From Cytobacillus horneckiae (lineage in GTDB: Bacteria > Bacillota > Bacilli > Bacillales > Cytobacillaceae): a DNA stretch of 64,000 nucleotides. The notes under the pieces are model-generated. The model saw only the letters and a list, made by a program, of their open reading frames with translations. It ran no database searches and was not told where the DNA came from. Position 1 is the stretch's first letter, and each line of letters begins with the position of its first letter. The stretch spans positions 1 through 64,000 of the forward strand of contig NZ_PISD01000033.1 of the NCBI RefSeq assembly GCF_002835735.1, in the 5' to 3' direction. Positions 33,996-43,866 of the stretch are shown here, one piece after another. Both the position numbers and the translations under genes were made by a program.

Positions 33996-34070
33996 GTTTA
34001 ACACTGCATAAATTAGGATGAGTGACTCCGGTCTCTCAAACAGCTTATTTACTTCTTAGGAGGTCATCTT

Positions 34071-35291
34071 ATGTGCGACATCATCGCTACGTATCAAGTA
34101 TATGGCAGACCAGGTACATTCGACAAAAAGGCGGAAGGCATAGCACTCGGCTTAACGATTGGCTCATGGACGGATCTGCCCTTACTTGAACAAGAACAAT
34201 TAAAGAAACATAAAGGAAAAGTCACCTCTATCAATGAATTTTATGATGATGAACATCCCAATCGCTACGGGGAAGTGAGAGCAGAAATAAGCATTTCCTA
34301 TCCAACCGTCAATTTCTCAAACGATTTACCTGCCATTTTAACAACCGTTTTTGGAAAGCTATCTTTAGACGGAGAAGTAAAACTTTTAGATTTACAGTTT
34401 GATAACAGCTATTTAACTAACTTTCCAGGTCCCCGCTTTGGCATAGACGGCATTCGGAATACAATAAATGTATATAATCGTCCGCTCACAATGAGCATTT
34501 TTAAAGGAGTCATCGGACGCGATATAGAATTTTTAAAAGAGCAATTAAACCAACAGGCGCTCGGCGGAGTTGACCTCGTTAAAGATGATGAAATTCTGTT
34601 TGATAACGCACTTACCCCCTTTTCTGAAAGAATCATTCAAGGGAAAAAAGTATTACAAAACGTATTTGAGCAAACCGGGCATCGTACACTTTATGCAGTA
34701 AATCTGTCAGGGAAAACTTTTGCGCTGCGTGACAAAGCTAGAAAGGCGAAAGAACTTGGTGCGGATGCACTGCTGTTCAATGTTCATACATATGGACTAG
34801 ATGTGCTTCAAGCTCTAGCTGAAGACGATGAAATCGCTTTGCCGTTAATGGCTCATCCAGCCTTTAGCGGTGCATTCATCTCGTCCTCACTTTATGGTGT
34901 TTCAACAGCTTTATTACTTGGAAAATTGATAAGAACAGCTGGAGCTGACTTCTCACTATTCCCTTCACCGTACGGATCTGTTGCTTTAGAACGGAATCAA
35001 GCAATAGGTGTATCAGCATTTTTAAAAGAAGAGAATGGGTTAAAAAAGTCATTTCCAGTTCCATCTGCTGGTATCCACCCTGGACTCGTCCCGCAGTTGT
35101 ATGATGACTTTGGAATAGACAGCATCATTAATGCCGGCGGAGGGGTTCACGGCCATCCAGAAGGCGCTGCTGGTGGAGGCAGAGCGTTTAGACAAGCGCT
35201 TTCGGCTGTAATTGCTGGTCAGACGCTCTCTGAAGCAGTAGAAGAGCATGCAGAATTAAGGACAGCGATTTCTTTATGGGGAGGCAAATGA
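34071..35291 (+). CDS. mtnW: 2,3-diketo-5-methylthiopentyl-1-phosphate enolase (RuBisCO-like protein)
   Basis: 406 residues of RuBisCO-like fold: an N-terminal alpha-beta domain ([20 protein letters not shown]) then a TIM barrel with [34 protein letters not shown] (metal-binding K/D/E site) and [15 protein letters not shown]. It enolises diketo-methylthiopentyl phosphate in methionine salvage and does not fix CO2. ATG 34071 has AGGAGG 7 nt upstream. First gene of mtnWXBD. Confidence 0.97.
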   Translation: MCDIIATYQVYGRPGTFDKKAEGIALGLTIGSWTDLPLLEQEQLKKHKGKVTSINEFYDDEHPNRYGEVRAEISISYPTVNFSNDLPAILTTVFGKLSLDGEVKLLDLQFDNSYLTNFPGPRFGIDGIRNTINVYNRPLTMSIFKGVIGRDIEFLKEQLNQQALGGVDLVKDDEILFDNALTPFSERIIQGKKVLQNVFEQTGHRTLYAVNLSGKTFALRDKARKAKELGADALLFNVHTYGLDVLQALAEDDEIALPLMAHPAFSGAFISSSLYGVSTALLLGKLIRTAGADFSLFPSPYGSVALERNQAIGVSAFLKEENGLKKSFPVPSAGIHPGLVPQLYDDFGIDSIINAGGGVHGHPEGAAGGGRAFRQALSAVIAGQTLSEAVEEHAELRTAISLWGGK

Positions 35292-35953
35292 TGAAACCAA
35301 TAATTTTTTGTGATTTTGATGGCACAATTACGAATAACGATAATATCGTTCAGATTATGGAAAAGTTCGGTCCATATGAGGCAGGCCAGCTGAAGAAAGA
35401 AATTCTCGGTCAGAAAATTTCCATTCAGGAAGGGGTGCGCAAATTATTTGCTCTGCTCCCCTCTGACAAAAAAGAGGAGATTATTTCCTTCGTGTTAAAA
35501 GATGCGGAAATTCGTGAAGGATTTTCCCAATTTGTTACTTATACTCGTGAACGCAATATTCCACTATATATTGTGAGCGGCGGTATAGATTTCTTTTTAC
35601 ACCCCGTGCTTGAGCCCTATGGTCCATTTGAAAAAATCTTTTGCAATGAAGCCGATTTTACCGGAAAAACGATTCATATTAATTATCCGCATACTTGCGA
35701 TAATCAATGTGCTTCACAAGGGTGCGGATGCTGCAAACCTTCCATCATCCGCAGTCTCTCTTCAGACGAACATTACAATATCGTTATCGGTGACTCTATC
35801 ACTGATTTAGAAGCAGCTAAGATGGCGGATGCCGTGCTGGCAAGAGACTTTTTGATTCAAAAGTGTGAAGAAGAAGGCATTCCTTACAAGCCGTTTGAAA
35901 ACTTCCTTGACTGCATTCAGCATATTGATGAGCTCACAGGTGCAAAGTCATGA
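35291..35953 (+). CDS. mtnX: 2-hydroxy-3-keto-5-methylthiopentenyl-1-phosphate phosphatase
   Basis: About 220 residues of HAD superfamily: [15 protein letters not shown] holds the nucleophile Asp and acid Asp, [11 protein letters not shown] the motif II Ser, and [17 protein letters not shown] the motif IV acids. [16 protein letters not shown] segment is typical of MtnX. ATG 35291 (GGGAGG 6 nt upstream) is preferred; ATG 35288 overlaps the mtnW stop. It dephosphorylates the enolase product. Confidence 0.95.
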   Translation: MKPIIFCDFDGTITNNDNIVQIMEKFGPYEAGQLKKEILGQKISIQEGVRKLFALLPSDKKEEIISFVLKDAEIREGFSQFVTYTRERNIPLYIVSGGIDFFLHPVLEPYGPFEKIFCNEADFTGKTIHINYPHTCDNQCASQGCGCCKPSIIRSLSSDEHYNIVIGDSITDLEAAKMADAVLARDFLIQKCEEEGIPYKPFENFLDCIQHIDELTGAKS

Positions 35954-36564
35954 GCGAATTCAATAAAAAATGGAATGAGCTTGCTTATATAAAAGATGAG
36001 CTAGCCGTTCGCGATTGGTTCATGGGGACTAGCGGCAATCTTTCCATACGGCTAAATGACAACCACTTCCTTGTCACTGCAAGCGGCAAGGATAAAAGAA
36101 AGAGAACATCAGAGGATTTTCTGCTAGTTGATCAGGAGGGGAAGCCTGCTGAAACGACTTTTCTGAAGCCATCTGCAGAAACATTGCTGCATTGCGAGGT
36201 ATATCGCCAAACGGAGGCAGGATGCAGCCTGCATGTGCATACGATTGCGAACAATGTGATTTCAGAATTATATGGAGATGCTGGTGAAATCCGGTTTCAA
36301 CATCAGGAATTGATTAAAGCTTTTGATATGTGGGGTGAGGATGATATCCTTTCAATCCCAATTATTAAAAATTTTGCAGACATCCCTAAGCTCGCTGCAG
36401 CCTTCGGGGAGCATATCAATAGCGATAAAGGGGCCGTTCTCATACGCAATCACGGCATCACCGTCTGGGGACGCACCGGCTTTGAAGCTAAAAAACTATT
36501 AGAAGCATGTGAATTTTTATTTCAATATAAAGTAACTCTATTAACAATTAAGGGAGGATTATAA
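35950..36564 (+). CDS. mtnB: Methylthioribulose-1-phosphate dehydratase
   Basis: 204 residues of class II aldolase/adducin fold: [20 protein letters not shown], the zinc-binding [12 protein letters not shown] and later [20 protein letters not shown]. It dehydrates methylthioribulose-1-phosphate to the diketone used by MtnW. It overlaps mtnX by 4 bp. Confidence 0.95.
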   Translation: MSEFNKKWNELAYIKDELAVRDWFMGTSGNLSIRLNDNHFLVTASGKDKRKRTSEDFLLVDQEGKPAETTFLKPSAETLLHCEVYRQTEAGCSLHVHTIANNVISELYGDAGEIRFQHQELIKAFDMWGEDDILSIPIIKNFADIPKLAAAFGEHINSDKGAVLIRNHGITVWGRTGFEAKKLLEACEFLFQYKVTLLTIKGGL

Positions 36565-36565
36565 A

Positions 36566-37099
36566 ATGGCTATTATTAAATTCCAAGATAATCAAGAGGT
36601 ACTATCAGATCAAAAAGAGGTTGCATCTTTTTTAGAAAAACAAGAAGTCATTTATGAAAACTGGGAGATTGCTAAGCTGGAAAAAAGCCTGCATGAAAAA
36701 TACGACCTTTCAGATGAAGAAAAACAAGCGATTCTTGATGCATTTGCCACTGAAATCAAAGCAATCTCAGAACGCCGCGGCTATAAAGCAGCAGATATTA
36801 TCTCACTATCAGACTCCAATCCAAACCTTGATGAATTGCTGAAAAACTTCCAAAGAGAGCACCACCACACAGATGACGAAGTCCGTTTTATCGTAAGCGG
36901 CCACGGTGTGTTTATTATCCAAGGAAATGAGGAGCGTTTCTTCGAGGTACACCTTGATCCCGGTGACTTAATCTCTGTTCCAGAAAACACGCGCCACTAC
37001 TTCACTTTAGCAGATGATCGCAAAGTCGTTGCCGTTCGCTTATTTGTTACACCTGAAGGATGGGTACCGGTTTATGAAAAAGAAGAACTGAAAGCATAG
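36566..37099 (+). CDS. mtnD: Acireductone dioxygenase
   Basis: 177 residues, cupin fold. EHHHTDDEVRFIVSGHGVF carries the His-His-Glu of the metal site, and PENTRHYFTLADD the last His. With Fe it makes the keto acid precursor of methionine; with Ni it diverts to methylthiopropionate, CO and formate. GGAGG lies 8 nt before ATG 36566. Last gene of the unit; the final transaminase of the pathway is not in this window. Confidence 0.95.
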   Translation: MAIIKFQDNQEVLSDQKEVASFLEKQEVIYENWEIAKLEKSLHEKYDLSDEEKQAILDAFATEIKAISERRGYKAADIISLSDSNPNLDELLKNFQREHHHTDDEVRFIVSGHGVFIIQGNEERFFEVHLDPGDLISVPENTRHYFTLADDRKVVAVRLFVTPEGWVPVYEKEELKA

Positions 37100-37107
37100 A
37101 ATGACCT

Positions 37108-37143
37108 CAACAAGCCGTTTGCCCGGCTTGTTGATTTTTTTTT
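37108..37143 (+). terminator. Terminator of mtnWXBD
   Basis: CAACAAGCCG pairs with CGGCTTGTTG, followed by ATTTTTTTTT. Confidence 0.93.
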
Positions 37144-37292
37144 GAGAAACATAGAGCCAAATTGAAGAAAAGGAGTAAACAGCTACCTGCTGCTTCAGAG
37201 CACCTCATAAAGTGAAGACAAGGAAATTTTTGCTGGATTTGGAGAGGTGGCATCCGCTCGACCCGTAGGAATAGCGAGACGGTCGAGATCCT

Positions 37293-37413
37293 GGAAAAAG
37301 TTAGACACATTATTTATGCAGCCGCAGACTGAGTTCGGTATTATACTTGACTCAGTCCTTTTAATTTTTGCTTCATTCGATTGTTGTTATAGTAATGAAT
37401 ATACTTCCTTTTT
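37293..37413 (-). mobile_element. IS3-family (orfB) transposase C-terminal remnant
   Basis: Minus-strand sense KYIHYYNNNRMKQKLKGLSQ, a stop, then YRTQSAAA and the natural stop at 37314-37316; this is the C terminus of IS3-family (IS150-like) integrases (YI.YYN..R....LKGLSP..YR). It is followed by TGTCTAACTTTTTCC, like the terminal repeats of such elements. Only about 30 codons survive. Confidence 0.72.
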
Positions 37414-37414
37414 T

Positions 37415-37622
37415 GTGTAACTGAAATTAAAGATGGGTGTAGGCAAGTAAAAAATGGTCTTAGATTGAGTAACTGGAACCGAAATTGGCTGTAGGCAAGT
37501 GGAAAATGGTCTTAGACTGTGAAACTGGAATCAAAAATAGAAATAGTTATGCGTAAAATGCGCTTAGATTGTGTAAATCAGCCCCAAAATCGGTGGAGTC
37601 ATGCAAAAAATGGTCTTTTCGT
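37415..37622. repeat. Four tandem 52-bp imperfect repeats
   Basis: Units start at 37415, 37467, 37519 and 37571, each exactly 52 bp. The shared pattern is GTGTAACTGGAA, an A-rich middle, GTAGGCAAGTG or a variant, and AAAATGGTCTTAGATT. The first two units are closest. The period is not a multiple of 3, so it is not coding. It directly abuts the IS3 remnant. Confidence 0.88.
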
Positions 37623-37658
37623 AACAAATTTCACTCAATGCTTATAAATCAATATTCT

Positions 37659-37850
37659 AATAATTGGAGCGTTGTGGAAGTTTCCATGGTCTCGCTATCT
37701 CGCTGCTCTGAGCAGAAGTCGGGATACTAAAGGAGCTTATAGCCGAAGCGGCTCTAAGCTCGAACCGCTCAAAAGCGAGCCGTAAGCCTCGGAAAATCCT
37801 CATCCTCTTTCTATTTGGAAAGGAGTTTCTCTACAGCTTGAAGGAACGAT
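37659..37850. repeat. Dispersed intergenic repeat copy 2
   Basis: 37659-37718 is the reverse complement of 16904-16963 with few changes. Downstream GCCTCGGAAAATC (37786-37798) and a segment ending CTCTACAGCTTGAA correspond to 17059-17122 in direct orientation. The stretch also holds smaller GC-rich inverted pieces (AGCCGAAGCGGCT). No gene is seen from 37623 to 37885. Confidence 0.72.
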
Positions 37851-37885
37851 CTGCTTCCTATTTCAGATTGTAAACAAGATTTATA

Positions 37886-38638
37886 TCATTTAAGCCAGTT
37901 AATTCGTCTAGCTCCATTTCTAACATAGCTGATTAATTGAATCATAGTGTTTAAGAAAATAACAATACTTAAGCTGATGGAAACGGTCACAATCATTGGA
38001 TATTGGTCATAATTATTTACGCCAATTCCTATGAATGCCCAAATAAAGACTAGTGGATAAATATAATCCTTTTCTCTTATTGTAAAAATGATAGCAATTA
38101 CAGTAGCAATGAGCAATAATAGTATCCCCCATGTCTGATCAGATAGCCCAAATGCCTGCCAATTATAATACTCAAGTGTATATGAAATATTTGCAATGGT
38201 CGCAACACTGACCCAGCCTGTATACACAGAAAATGGCAGGAGATATAAATAGCTCGATGATTGCTGCTTAATCAATCTATAAGTAATTAAAAGAGAAATT
38301 AGTAGGAATGCAATCACAAGTATACTTAAGATAAATTGTTCATAATGCCAAAGATAAATCCATAATCCATTTAGTATGCAGCTAATTAGGAACCACGGGA
38401 AACTCTTTTTGTAGATTGACGTTTTCCTGCCTATAACAAATTGGCTTATTACCCACACGCCCGTTAATAAATAGATGAGCCCCCATATGGCAAATACATA
38501 TCCAGCCGGTGTAAATATAACTTGGAGTTGATTAGAAATTTCCCCAGTCGTTTTTCCATTCAGTGGTAAATAATTCGCTAAAAAATTCATCGTAATCATA
38601 AATAAATATGCAATTAAATTAAGTAAATAGATCAACAA
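37886..38638 (-). CDS. TspO/MBR-like membrane protein
   Basis: 250 residues, about 7 membrane helices. FTPAGYVFAIWGLIYLLTGV, LNGLWIYLWHYEQFILS and PFSVYTGWVSVATIANISYT resemble the tryptophan-rich TspO/lantibiotic-associated membrane family, which in bacteria bind porphyrins or related ligands. The function here is unknown. ATG 38638 follows GGAGGG. It is not closely linked to other genes. Confidence 0.75.
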   Translation of the reverse strand: MLIYLLNLIAYLFMITMNFLANYLPLNGKTTGEISNQLQVIFTPAGYVFAIWGLIYLLTGVWVISQFVIGRKTSIYKKSFPWFLISCILNGLWIYLWHYEQFILSILVIAFLLISLLITYRLIKQQSSSYLYLLPFSVYTGWVSVATIANISYTLEYYNWQAFGLSDQTWGILLLLIATVIAIIFTIREKDYIYPLVFIWAFIGIGVNNYDQYPMIVTVSISLSIVIFLNTMIQLISYVRNGARRINWLK

Positions 38639-38831
38639 AGTGCTTTCCCTCCTTTTTAATTAACTATTCCTTTTATTTGTATGGAATAACCCCAAAAAGG
38701 GGAAATTTCAGGAAACAATGTATTCCATAAACATTTTCTTGAGGTAGAAATTACAAAATACTTGCTGCCTACAACTGTTTGCATCTGCTAATACCCATTA
38801 CTTCTACCACGCTAGCCAAACTTCAACTACA

Positions 38832-39380
38832 CTACCCCTCTTCCCGATTACGAAAATAAACAAAAAAATCCTTCCACTCTCCATTTTCGAATGAAAATTG
38901 TTTCCGCGTGCATTCGTATTGGAAGCCCGTTTTCTTTGCTAGTTTGATGGACGGTTCGTTATCGATATTGATATGTAGTTCGATGCGATGGAAATCGAGG
39001 TCAGCAAAAAAAACATCTATTGCTGCACCTACACTTTCGGTGGCATATCCATTTTTCCAATATTGATTATGGATAGAATAGCCCATTATTGCCCACTGAT
39101 CGTCCATTCGTAAGATTCGATAAAGCTCGATTTTCCCAATATGGGCACCATCGGATTTCCGAAATATCCCTAAATGATAGAGTTCATCATCACTAGCTAA
39201 TTTATGCCAATGTTTAACACGATCATGGAACCATGCTTCTGTATACTTTTCTATAGTCTCTGGCCTGCCATCATCATAAAGATATTGTGATGGCAAGCGG
39301 TTATCATGACCGTTGTACCACTCTTGATAATCGTCGCTCTTATACAGCCGAAGATTCAAACGGCTAGTTTCTATTTCCAT
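38832..39380 (-). CDS. GNAT family N-acetyltransferase (RimJ/RimL-like)
   Basis: 182 residues. METSRLNLR-type start (MEIETSRLNLRLYKSDDY), IGKIELYRILRMDDQWAIMG, the acetyl-CoA loop region NQYWKNGYATESVGAAIDVF and RIELHINIDNEPSIKLAKKT with GFQYE define the RimJ/RimL group that acetylates protein N termini or small amines. ATG 39380 has GGGAGGTG 4 nt upstream and is preferred over the in-frame start at 39425. Confidence 0.85.
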   Translation of the reverse strand: MEIETSRLNLRLYKSDDYQEWYNGHDNRLPSQYLYDDGRPETIEKYTEAWFHDRVKHWHKLASDDELYHLGIFRKSDGAHIGKIELYRILRMDDQWAIMGYSIHNQYWKNGYATESVGAAIDVFFADLDFHRIELHINIDNEPSIKLAKKTGFQYECTRKQFSFENGEWKDFFVYFRNREEG

Positions 39381-39450
39381 ATGACACCTCCCTCTTTGCT
39401 TTCTATACAATGATAAAAGCGGCAAGGTAGATATCTTGCCGCCTGCAATA

Positions 39451-40443
39451 TTATATTTTGACCAGAATGCGCCCTCTTGCTTCTCCCTTCAATAAGGTTG
39501 GCAACACTTCAGGAAGCTCGTCCAATCCCACTTCTTGAAAAATAAAATCATCGATATTCTCAGGTTTGTAATTTCCAGCCAGTAGCTGCCAAGCCTTTTT
39601 CCTTGTTTCCATTGGACAATAGACAGAATCGATGCCTAGTAAATTAACGCCTCTTAAAATAAATGGAAAAACAGATGAAGGCAGCTTTGTACCTGCAGTT
39701 AATCCGCTGACTGCAACAGAACCGCCATATTGAATTTGGCTAAGTAAAGCTGCGAGCGGTTCACCGCCAACCGGATCAATCGCCGCTGCCCATTTTTGTT
39801 TTCCTAGCGCGCTAATTTTCCCGTCAAAAACTTCCTCGCGGGAAACAACAGTTGCGGCACCAAGCTTCATTAAGTAGTCCTTGGCTGCTTCCTTTCCAGT
39901 ACTTGCTTCCACTTCATATCCACTGGACGCTAAGATGGAAATCGCAAAGCTTCCTACTCCGCCTGTTGCTCCAGTGACCAACACTTTCCCTTTCTCAGGT
40001 GATGCGCCATTGTCTTCTAACCGGATGACAGATAATGCGGCAGTTAAGCCCGCTGTCCCTATAATCATTGCTTCTCGTAAGCTGAGCCCATCGGGAAGCG
40101 GCACGACCCATTCTGCAGGGACCTTGGCATACTCGCTATATCCGCCCTTTTTAGAAACACCGATTTCGTAGCTTGTTGCGATGACTTCGTCTCCTTCTTT
40201 AAAGGTTGGATTCTCGGAGGAAACAACTACCCCTGCCAAGTCGATGCCTGGTACCATCGGATAATTTGTAATTATATTTCCATCAGGAATGCTAGCTAAA
40301 CTATCCTTATAATTCACTCCAGAATATTTCACTCTAATAAGAACTTCCCCTTCAGGTAAATCCTTTATCTCCAGCTTATTAATATCAACTGAAAACTGAT
40401 CATCCTTTTTATCGACAACTAACGCTTTAAATGATTGGCTCAT
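39451..40443 (-). CDS. YhdH/YhfP-type quinone oxidoreductase (MDR family)
   Basis: 330 residues of zinc-free medium-chain reductase. GVNYKDSLASIPDGNIITNY, PGIDLAGVVVSSENPTF, the NADPH loop VLVTGATGGVGSFAISILAS and WAAAIDPVGGEPLAALLSQI are typical of the acryloyl-CoA/quinone reductase (YhdH, AcuI) branch. It reduces activated C=C bonds with NADPH. ATG 40443 follows AAAGGGG. Confidence 0.9.
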   Translation of the reverse strand: MSQSFKALVVDKKDDQFSVDINKLEIKDLPEGEVLIRVKYSGVNYKDSLASIPDGNIITNYPMVPGIDLAGVVVSSENPTFKEGDEVIATSYEIGVSKKGGYSEYAKVPAEWVVPLPDGLSLREAMIIGTAGLTAALSVIRLEDNGASPEKGKVLVTGATGGVGSFAISILASSGYEVEASTGKEAAKDYLMKLGAATVVSREEVFDGKISALGKQKWAAAIDPVGGEPLAALLSQIQYGGSVAVSGLTAGTKLPSSVFPFILRGVNLLGIDSVYCPMETRKKAWQLLAGNYKPENIDDFIFQEVGLDELPEVLPTLLKGEARGRILVKI

Positions 40444-40477
40444 TATCTAAAAACCCCTTTCCTTACTATCCATACCC

Positions 40478-40785
40478 TTATATCTCCTTACAAATCATCA
40501 ACAAATTCCCATCTAGGTCTCGGAAAACAAATTAAAAATTATCTTCGATTTCAGTTACAAGATTAACTTCATTGTCTTTCATATATTGGAAGGAGGCTTG
40601 TAAGTCATTTGTGACAAATTGAATGGCCGGTGTTTGATAAACAGGCGTTTCGGCTGCGAATAGGTGATTGAACTATTTTTCTCCTTTAGTTAAGCCAAGA
40701 ATTCGGCCATACCATTCTTTTGCTTTTTCAAAATTTTTCACAGGGATATAAACTTTTTTACCAGTGATTGTTTCACAAGCCCCCT
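40478..40785 (-). pseudogene. Broken VOC/glyoxalase-family protein
   Basis: Minus-strand sense ITGKKVYIPVKNFEKAKEWY, GRILGLTKGEK, stop, FAAETPVYQTPAIQFVTNDL, NEVNLVTEIEDNF, stop, then FRDLDGNLLMICKEI. This is the beta-alpha-beta-beta-beta VOC fold with the final metal-binding region. Two in-frame stops inactivate it. Confidence 0.8.
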
Positions 40786-40903
40786 CCTTTAGCTTCATAA
40801 ATTAATGAATTCTCCGTTCTCCTTGTTTTTCCTTTATGAAAAGTTAAATTCCCAACAGACGGGGAATAATAGAATACATTGTTTTATGAAAGGAGTGTTA
40901 CCA

Positions 40904-42250
40904 ATGACAGAGGAAGAAGTAAAGCTCATCATTATACAGTCATTAAAAGATGGCGGCCGCAAAAACTTTCAAGAAATAATGAGCGAGCTGCAGCCTTATG
41001 ATATGGCTTACCTTTATACCGATTTACCAAACAAGCATAAGAATAAATTCTTATTATACTTAACCATTGAACAGTTAACTGATCTAATTCCAGAATTAAA
41101 TCAGGAGGATCAGCTAGAAGCATTACATAAGCTTGGTGTTGAGAAATCCACAAAAATTCTTGATTTAATGGAGAATGATAAACTTGCTTCTCTTTTATCC
41201 TCTCTTGACCCGGAAATAGTGGAAGATCTCATATCCGATATGAAAATTGAGGAATCAGAAATCGTTCATATTTTAATGAACTACACGCCGGAGACTGCCG
41301 GCCGCATCATGAATAACCGCTTTGTGTGGATTTCGAAGCATTATACTGTGAGAGAGGCGGTTGATAAATTAAAAGCATTTGCCGAATTGGCGGAATATCT
41401 CAACTATTTGTATGTGATTGACGATGAAAAAAAACTCGTGGGCGTTATTTCTTATAAAGACTTATTACTGGGAGAAATGCAGGATAAAATTGATGATATT
41501 ATGTATAGCCGTGTCGTTAAAGTACATGTGAATACCGACCAGGAGGAAGTTGCTAAAATTATCAGACGATATGACTTCGTCTCTATTCCCGTTGTAGAGG
41601 AGGATAATACGCTCGTCGGAATCATTACCGTTGACGATATTTTGGATGTTTTAGTTCAAGAGGCAAATGAAGATATTGAGAAGTTATCTGCTTCTGGTAA
41701 AGCAATTGATTTTAACACGAAATCCTATATTGCTGCTTTTAGGCGTTTGCCATGGCTCATTCTGCTGCTCTTTATTGGATTGATTTCCGGCAGTATAATT
41801 GATGGCTTTTCCGCAACGATTGAACAAGTCATCGCGTTATCGTTTTTTATGCCGATGATTGCCGGGATGACAGGAAACACTGGAACACAATCATTGGCAG
41901 TGGTCGTCCGAGGAGTCATTACTCACGATCTCGATTTTAAGCAAGCAATGAAGCTCATCTTCCGCGAACTTTGGGTCGGGATAATCATCGGTTTAATTTG
42001 CGGTGTTTTAATATCCATTATCGCCTATTTCTGGCAGGGGAATATCACCTTAGGATTTGTTGTTGGCAGTTCTTTACTTATTACTCTAATTATCGGTACA
42101 TTAACCGGCACAGTCATTCCGCTTATTTTATATAAGCTAAATATCGATCCTGCGATTGCCTCTGGCCCGCTTATTACAACGATAAACGATATTTTGTCAC
42201 TGCTGATTTATTTTGGCATCGCTACTGCATTTATAACTCAACTATCGTAA
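40904..42250 (+). CDS. mgtE: Magnesium transporter MgtE
   Basis: 448 residues. The N-terminal superhelical MgtE domain (about 1-130), two CBS domains (VDKLKAFAELAEYLNYLYVI and IIRRYDFVSIPVVEEDNTLV), a plug helix (about 245-270) and five membrane helices with PMIAGMTGNTGTQSLAVVVR, the pore and Mg-binding segment. It is a Mg2+-gated channel that admits Mg2+ when cytoplasmic levels are low. ATG 40904 has AAGGAG 8 nt upstream; the upstream frame from 40805 lacks a ribosome site. No M-box leader was seen. Confidence 0.95.
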   Translation: MTEEEVKLIIIQSLKDGGRKNFQEIMSELQPYDMAYLYTDLPNKHKNKFLLYLTIEQLTDLIPELNQEDQLEALHKLGVEKSTKILDLMENDKLASLLSSLDPEIVEDLISDMKIEESEIVHILMNYTPETAGRIMNNRFVWISKHYTVREAVDKLKAFAELAEYLNYLYVIDDEKKLVGVISYKDLLLGEMQDKIDDIMYSRVVKVHVNTDQEEVAKIIRRYDFVSIPVVEEDNTLVGIITVDDILDVLVQEANEDIEKLSASGKAIDFNTKSYIAAFRRLPWLILLLFIGLISGSIIDGFSATIEQVIALSFFMPMIAGMTGNTGTQSLAVVVRGVITHDLDFKQAMKLIFRELWVGIIIGLICGVLISIIAYFWQGNITLGFVVGSSLLITLIIGTLTGTVIPLILYKLNIDPAIASGPLITTINDILSLLIYFGIATAFITQLS

Positions 42251-42273
42251 GAGGCTTTTACAGCCTCTTTTTT
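42249..42273 (+). terminator. Terminator of mgtE
   Basis: AGAGGC-TTTTACA-GCCTCT followed by TTTTT, overlapping the stop codon. Confidence 0.85.
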
Positions 42274-42321
42274 GCAAATTATTAAAAGCCAATTACTGAG
42301 AGGAGCGGTTTGAATACGCTC

Positions 42322-42861
42322 TTATCCCAGCTTTTTACGCAATTGCTCTGCTTCTATAAGTGCCTTTTCATCATTCAAAATATCCCCTGGTTTATTTCCA
42401 TGACCGATGATATATCCTTCAAAGGAGATGCCCACAAAATCAAAAATATATTGGAACTGCTGTATCATTGGCAGGCCTTTGATGGAAGGCTGATCACCAC
42501 CAACTGCAATCACATAAGCTTTTTTCTTGGAAAGCTGCTCCTTAAAGTACGGACGGTTCGAATCCCTTAATGTTTGAGACCACCTATCAATAAAGTTTTT
42601 CATCGTTCCAGTCATACTATACCAATAAATTGGCGTTGAAAAGATGATAATATCGTGTGATAGCATTTGATCAATGACTTTATCATAATCATCAGCTACC
42701 TCTTGAAAGCCTTCAACATCATGACGGCCATCAGTAATAGGCTCCATTCGATATTCTTTTAAATAAATTTCTTTAACATTCAAATCATGTATGACTGTTT
42801 TTGTTAATATTTCTGCGTTTCCTTGCGAGCGAGATCCCCCATAAATGACTGCTATAGACAT
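42322..42861 (-). CDS. NAD(P)H-dependent FMN reductase / flavodoxin-fold oxidoreductase
   Basis: 179 residues with the flavodoxin fold: IAVIYGGSRSQGNAEILTK (FMN phosphate loop), IIFSTPIYWYSMTGTMKNFI (FMN-binding PxYxxxxxxxxKxxxDR) and VIAVGGDQPSIKG. It likely reduces quinones or nitro compounds. ATG 42861 follows GGAGG. It is divergent from a LysR gene at 42973, the probable regulator. Confidence 0.87.
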   Translation of the reverse strand: MSIAVIYGGSRSQGNAEILTKTVIHDLNVKEIYLKEYRMEPITDGRHDVEGFQEVADDYDKVIDQMLSHDIIIFSTPIYWYSMTGTMKNFIDRWSQTLRDSNRPYFKEQLSKKKAYVIAVGGDQPSIKGLPMIQQFQYIFDFVGISFEGYIIGHGNKPGDILNDEKALIEAEQLRKKLG

Positions 42862-42929
42862 GTAATTTCCTCCTTGTTATGAAGCTTATGTTTATTTTAT
42901 TATAGAAGCATCAATCAATAAAACGGATG

Positions 42930-42960
42930 ATTCCGATTGAACCAAACAAAAATTCCGATT
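42930..42960. promoter_or_regulatory. Direct repeat in the divergent oxidoreductase-LysR promoter region
   Basis: ATTCCGATT occurs at 42930-42938 and 42952-42960, 22 bp apart (two helical turns), immediately upstream of the lysR ribosome site. A possible LysR binding site. Confidence 0.45.
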
Positions 42961-42972
42961 TAGGAGTGTACA

Positions 42973-43866
42973 ATGGAGACAAAACAGTTAATTACCTTCA
43001 TCACAGCTGCGGACAATTTAAACTTTACAAAAACTGCTGTTATGTTAAATTTTGCACAGTCAAGTGTGACTGCACAGATTAAAAAATTGGAAGCCGAGCT
43101 TGGTACCCCTCTATTTGAGCGGCTTGGGAAAAGAATTGTCCTAACGGAAGCAGGACATAAGTTTAAATTATATGCAGATAAAATGATCATGCTGGATACA
43201 GAAGCTAGAACGGCGATTGCTGAAGAAAGCAAGTCCGCTGTCACGCTTACAATCGGTGCACAAGAAAGTCAATGCACGTACCGTCTTCCACCGATTTTAA
43301 AGGAGTTTAAAAAACAGCATCCAAACGTTAAGCTTGTATTTAAGCCTGCTCATTCAGATGAAATGGCGCGAAAACAGCTGATGGATGGAACACTTGATTT
43401 AGCGTTTATCATGGATTCTTCTAAGCCTGAGGAAGCCTTATTTATGGAAAGGCTGGTGGAAGAAAAGATGAAGCTCGTCGCTTCACCTGATCACCCTTTA
43501 CTTTTCAAGGAGAAAATAACTATAGAAGATTTGATTCAGGAGACATTGTTACTGACAGAAATCGGATGTTCCTATCGTTCAATGCTTGAAGAAAGCTTTC
43601 GTACAGCAGGAGTTTATCCTCTTAACAACTTCGAATTTGGCAGCATCGAAGCTATTAAGCAATGCGTCATGGCCGGACTTGGCATCTCCCTATTGCCTGC
43701 GATGACAGTAGAAAAAGAACTAAATAGCGGAGAAATCAAAGAGTTGGTATGGTCAGGCATGAATACTCCCATTTATACGATGATTAGTTGGCATAAAGAT
43801 AAATGGATGACCCGACCATTGCAGAGTTTCATTGATTTAACGAAAGAAACATTTGAAATGAATTAA
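42973..43866 (+). CDS. LysR family transcriptional regulator
   Basis: 297 residues. N-terminal winged helix (LITFITAADNLNFTKTAVML, SSVTAQIKKLEAELGTPLFE) and a C-terminal substrate-binding fold (LTIGAQESQCTYRLPPILKE, SIEAIKQCVMAGLGISLLP). ATG 42973 has AGGAG 6 nt upstream. It faces away from the FMN reductase gene, the usual LysR-target arrangement, and ends at a strong bidirectional terminator. Confidence 0.92.
   Translation: METKQLITFITAADNLNFTKTAVMLNFAQSSVTAQIKKLEAELGTPLFERLGKRIVLTEAGHKFKLYADKMIMLDTEARTAIAEESKSAVTLTIGAQESQCTYRLPPILKEFKKQHPNVKLVFKPAHSDEMARKQLMDGTLDLAFIMDSSKPEEALFMERLVEEKMKLVASPDHPLLFKEKITIEDLIQETLLLTEIGCSYRSMLEESFRTAGVYPLNNFEFGSIEAIKQCVMAGLGISLLPAMTVEKELNSGEIKELVWSGMNTPIYTMISWHKDKWMTRPLQSFIDLTKETFEMN

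Noticed and set aside
37415..37622. CRISPR-like array
   Set aside because: The 52-bp units are contiguous and degenerate; there are no constant repeats separated by unique spacers and no cas genes.
40786..40903. M-box magnesium riboswitch before mgtE
   Set aside because: The mgtE leader is short and lacks the conserved M-box sequence blocks or a terminator hairpin.
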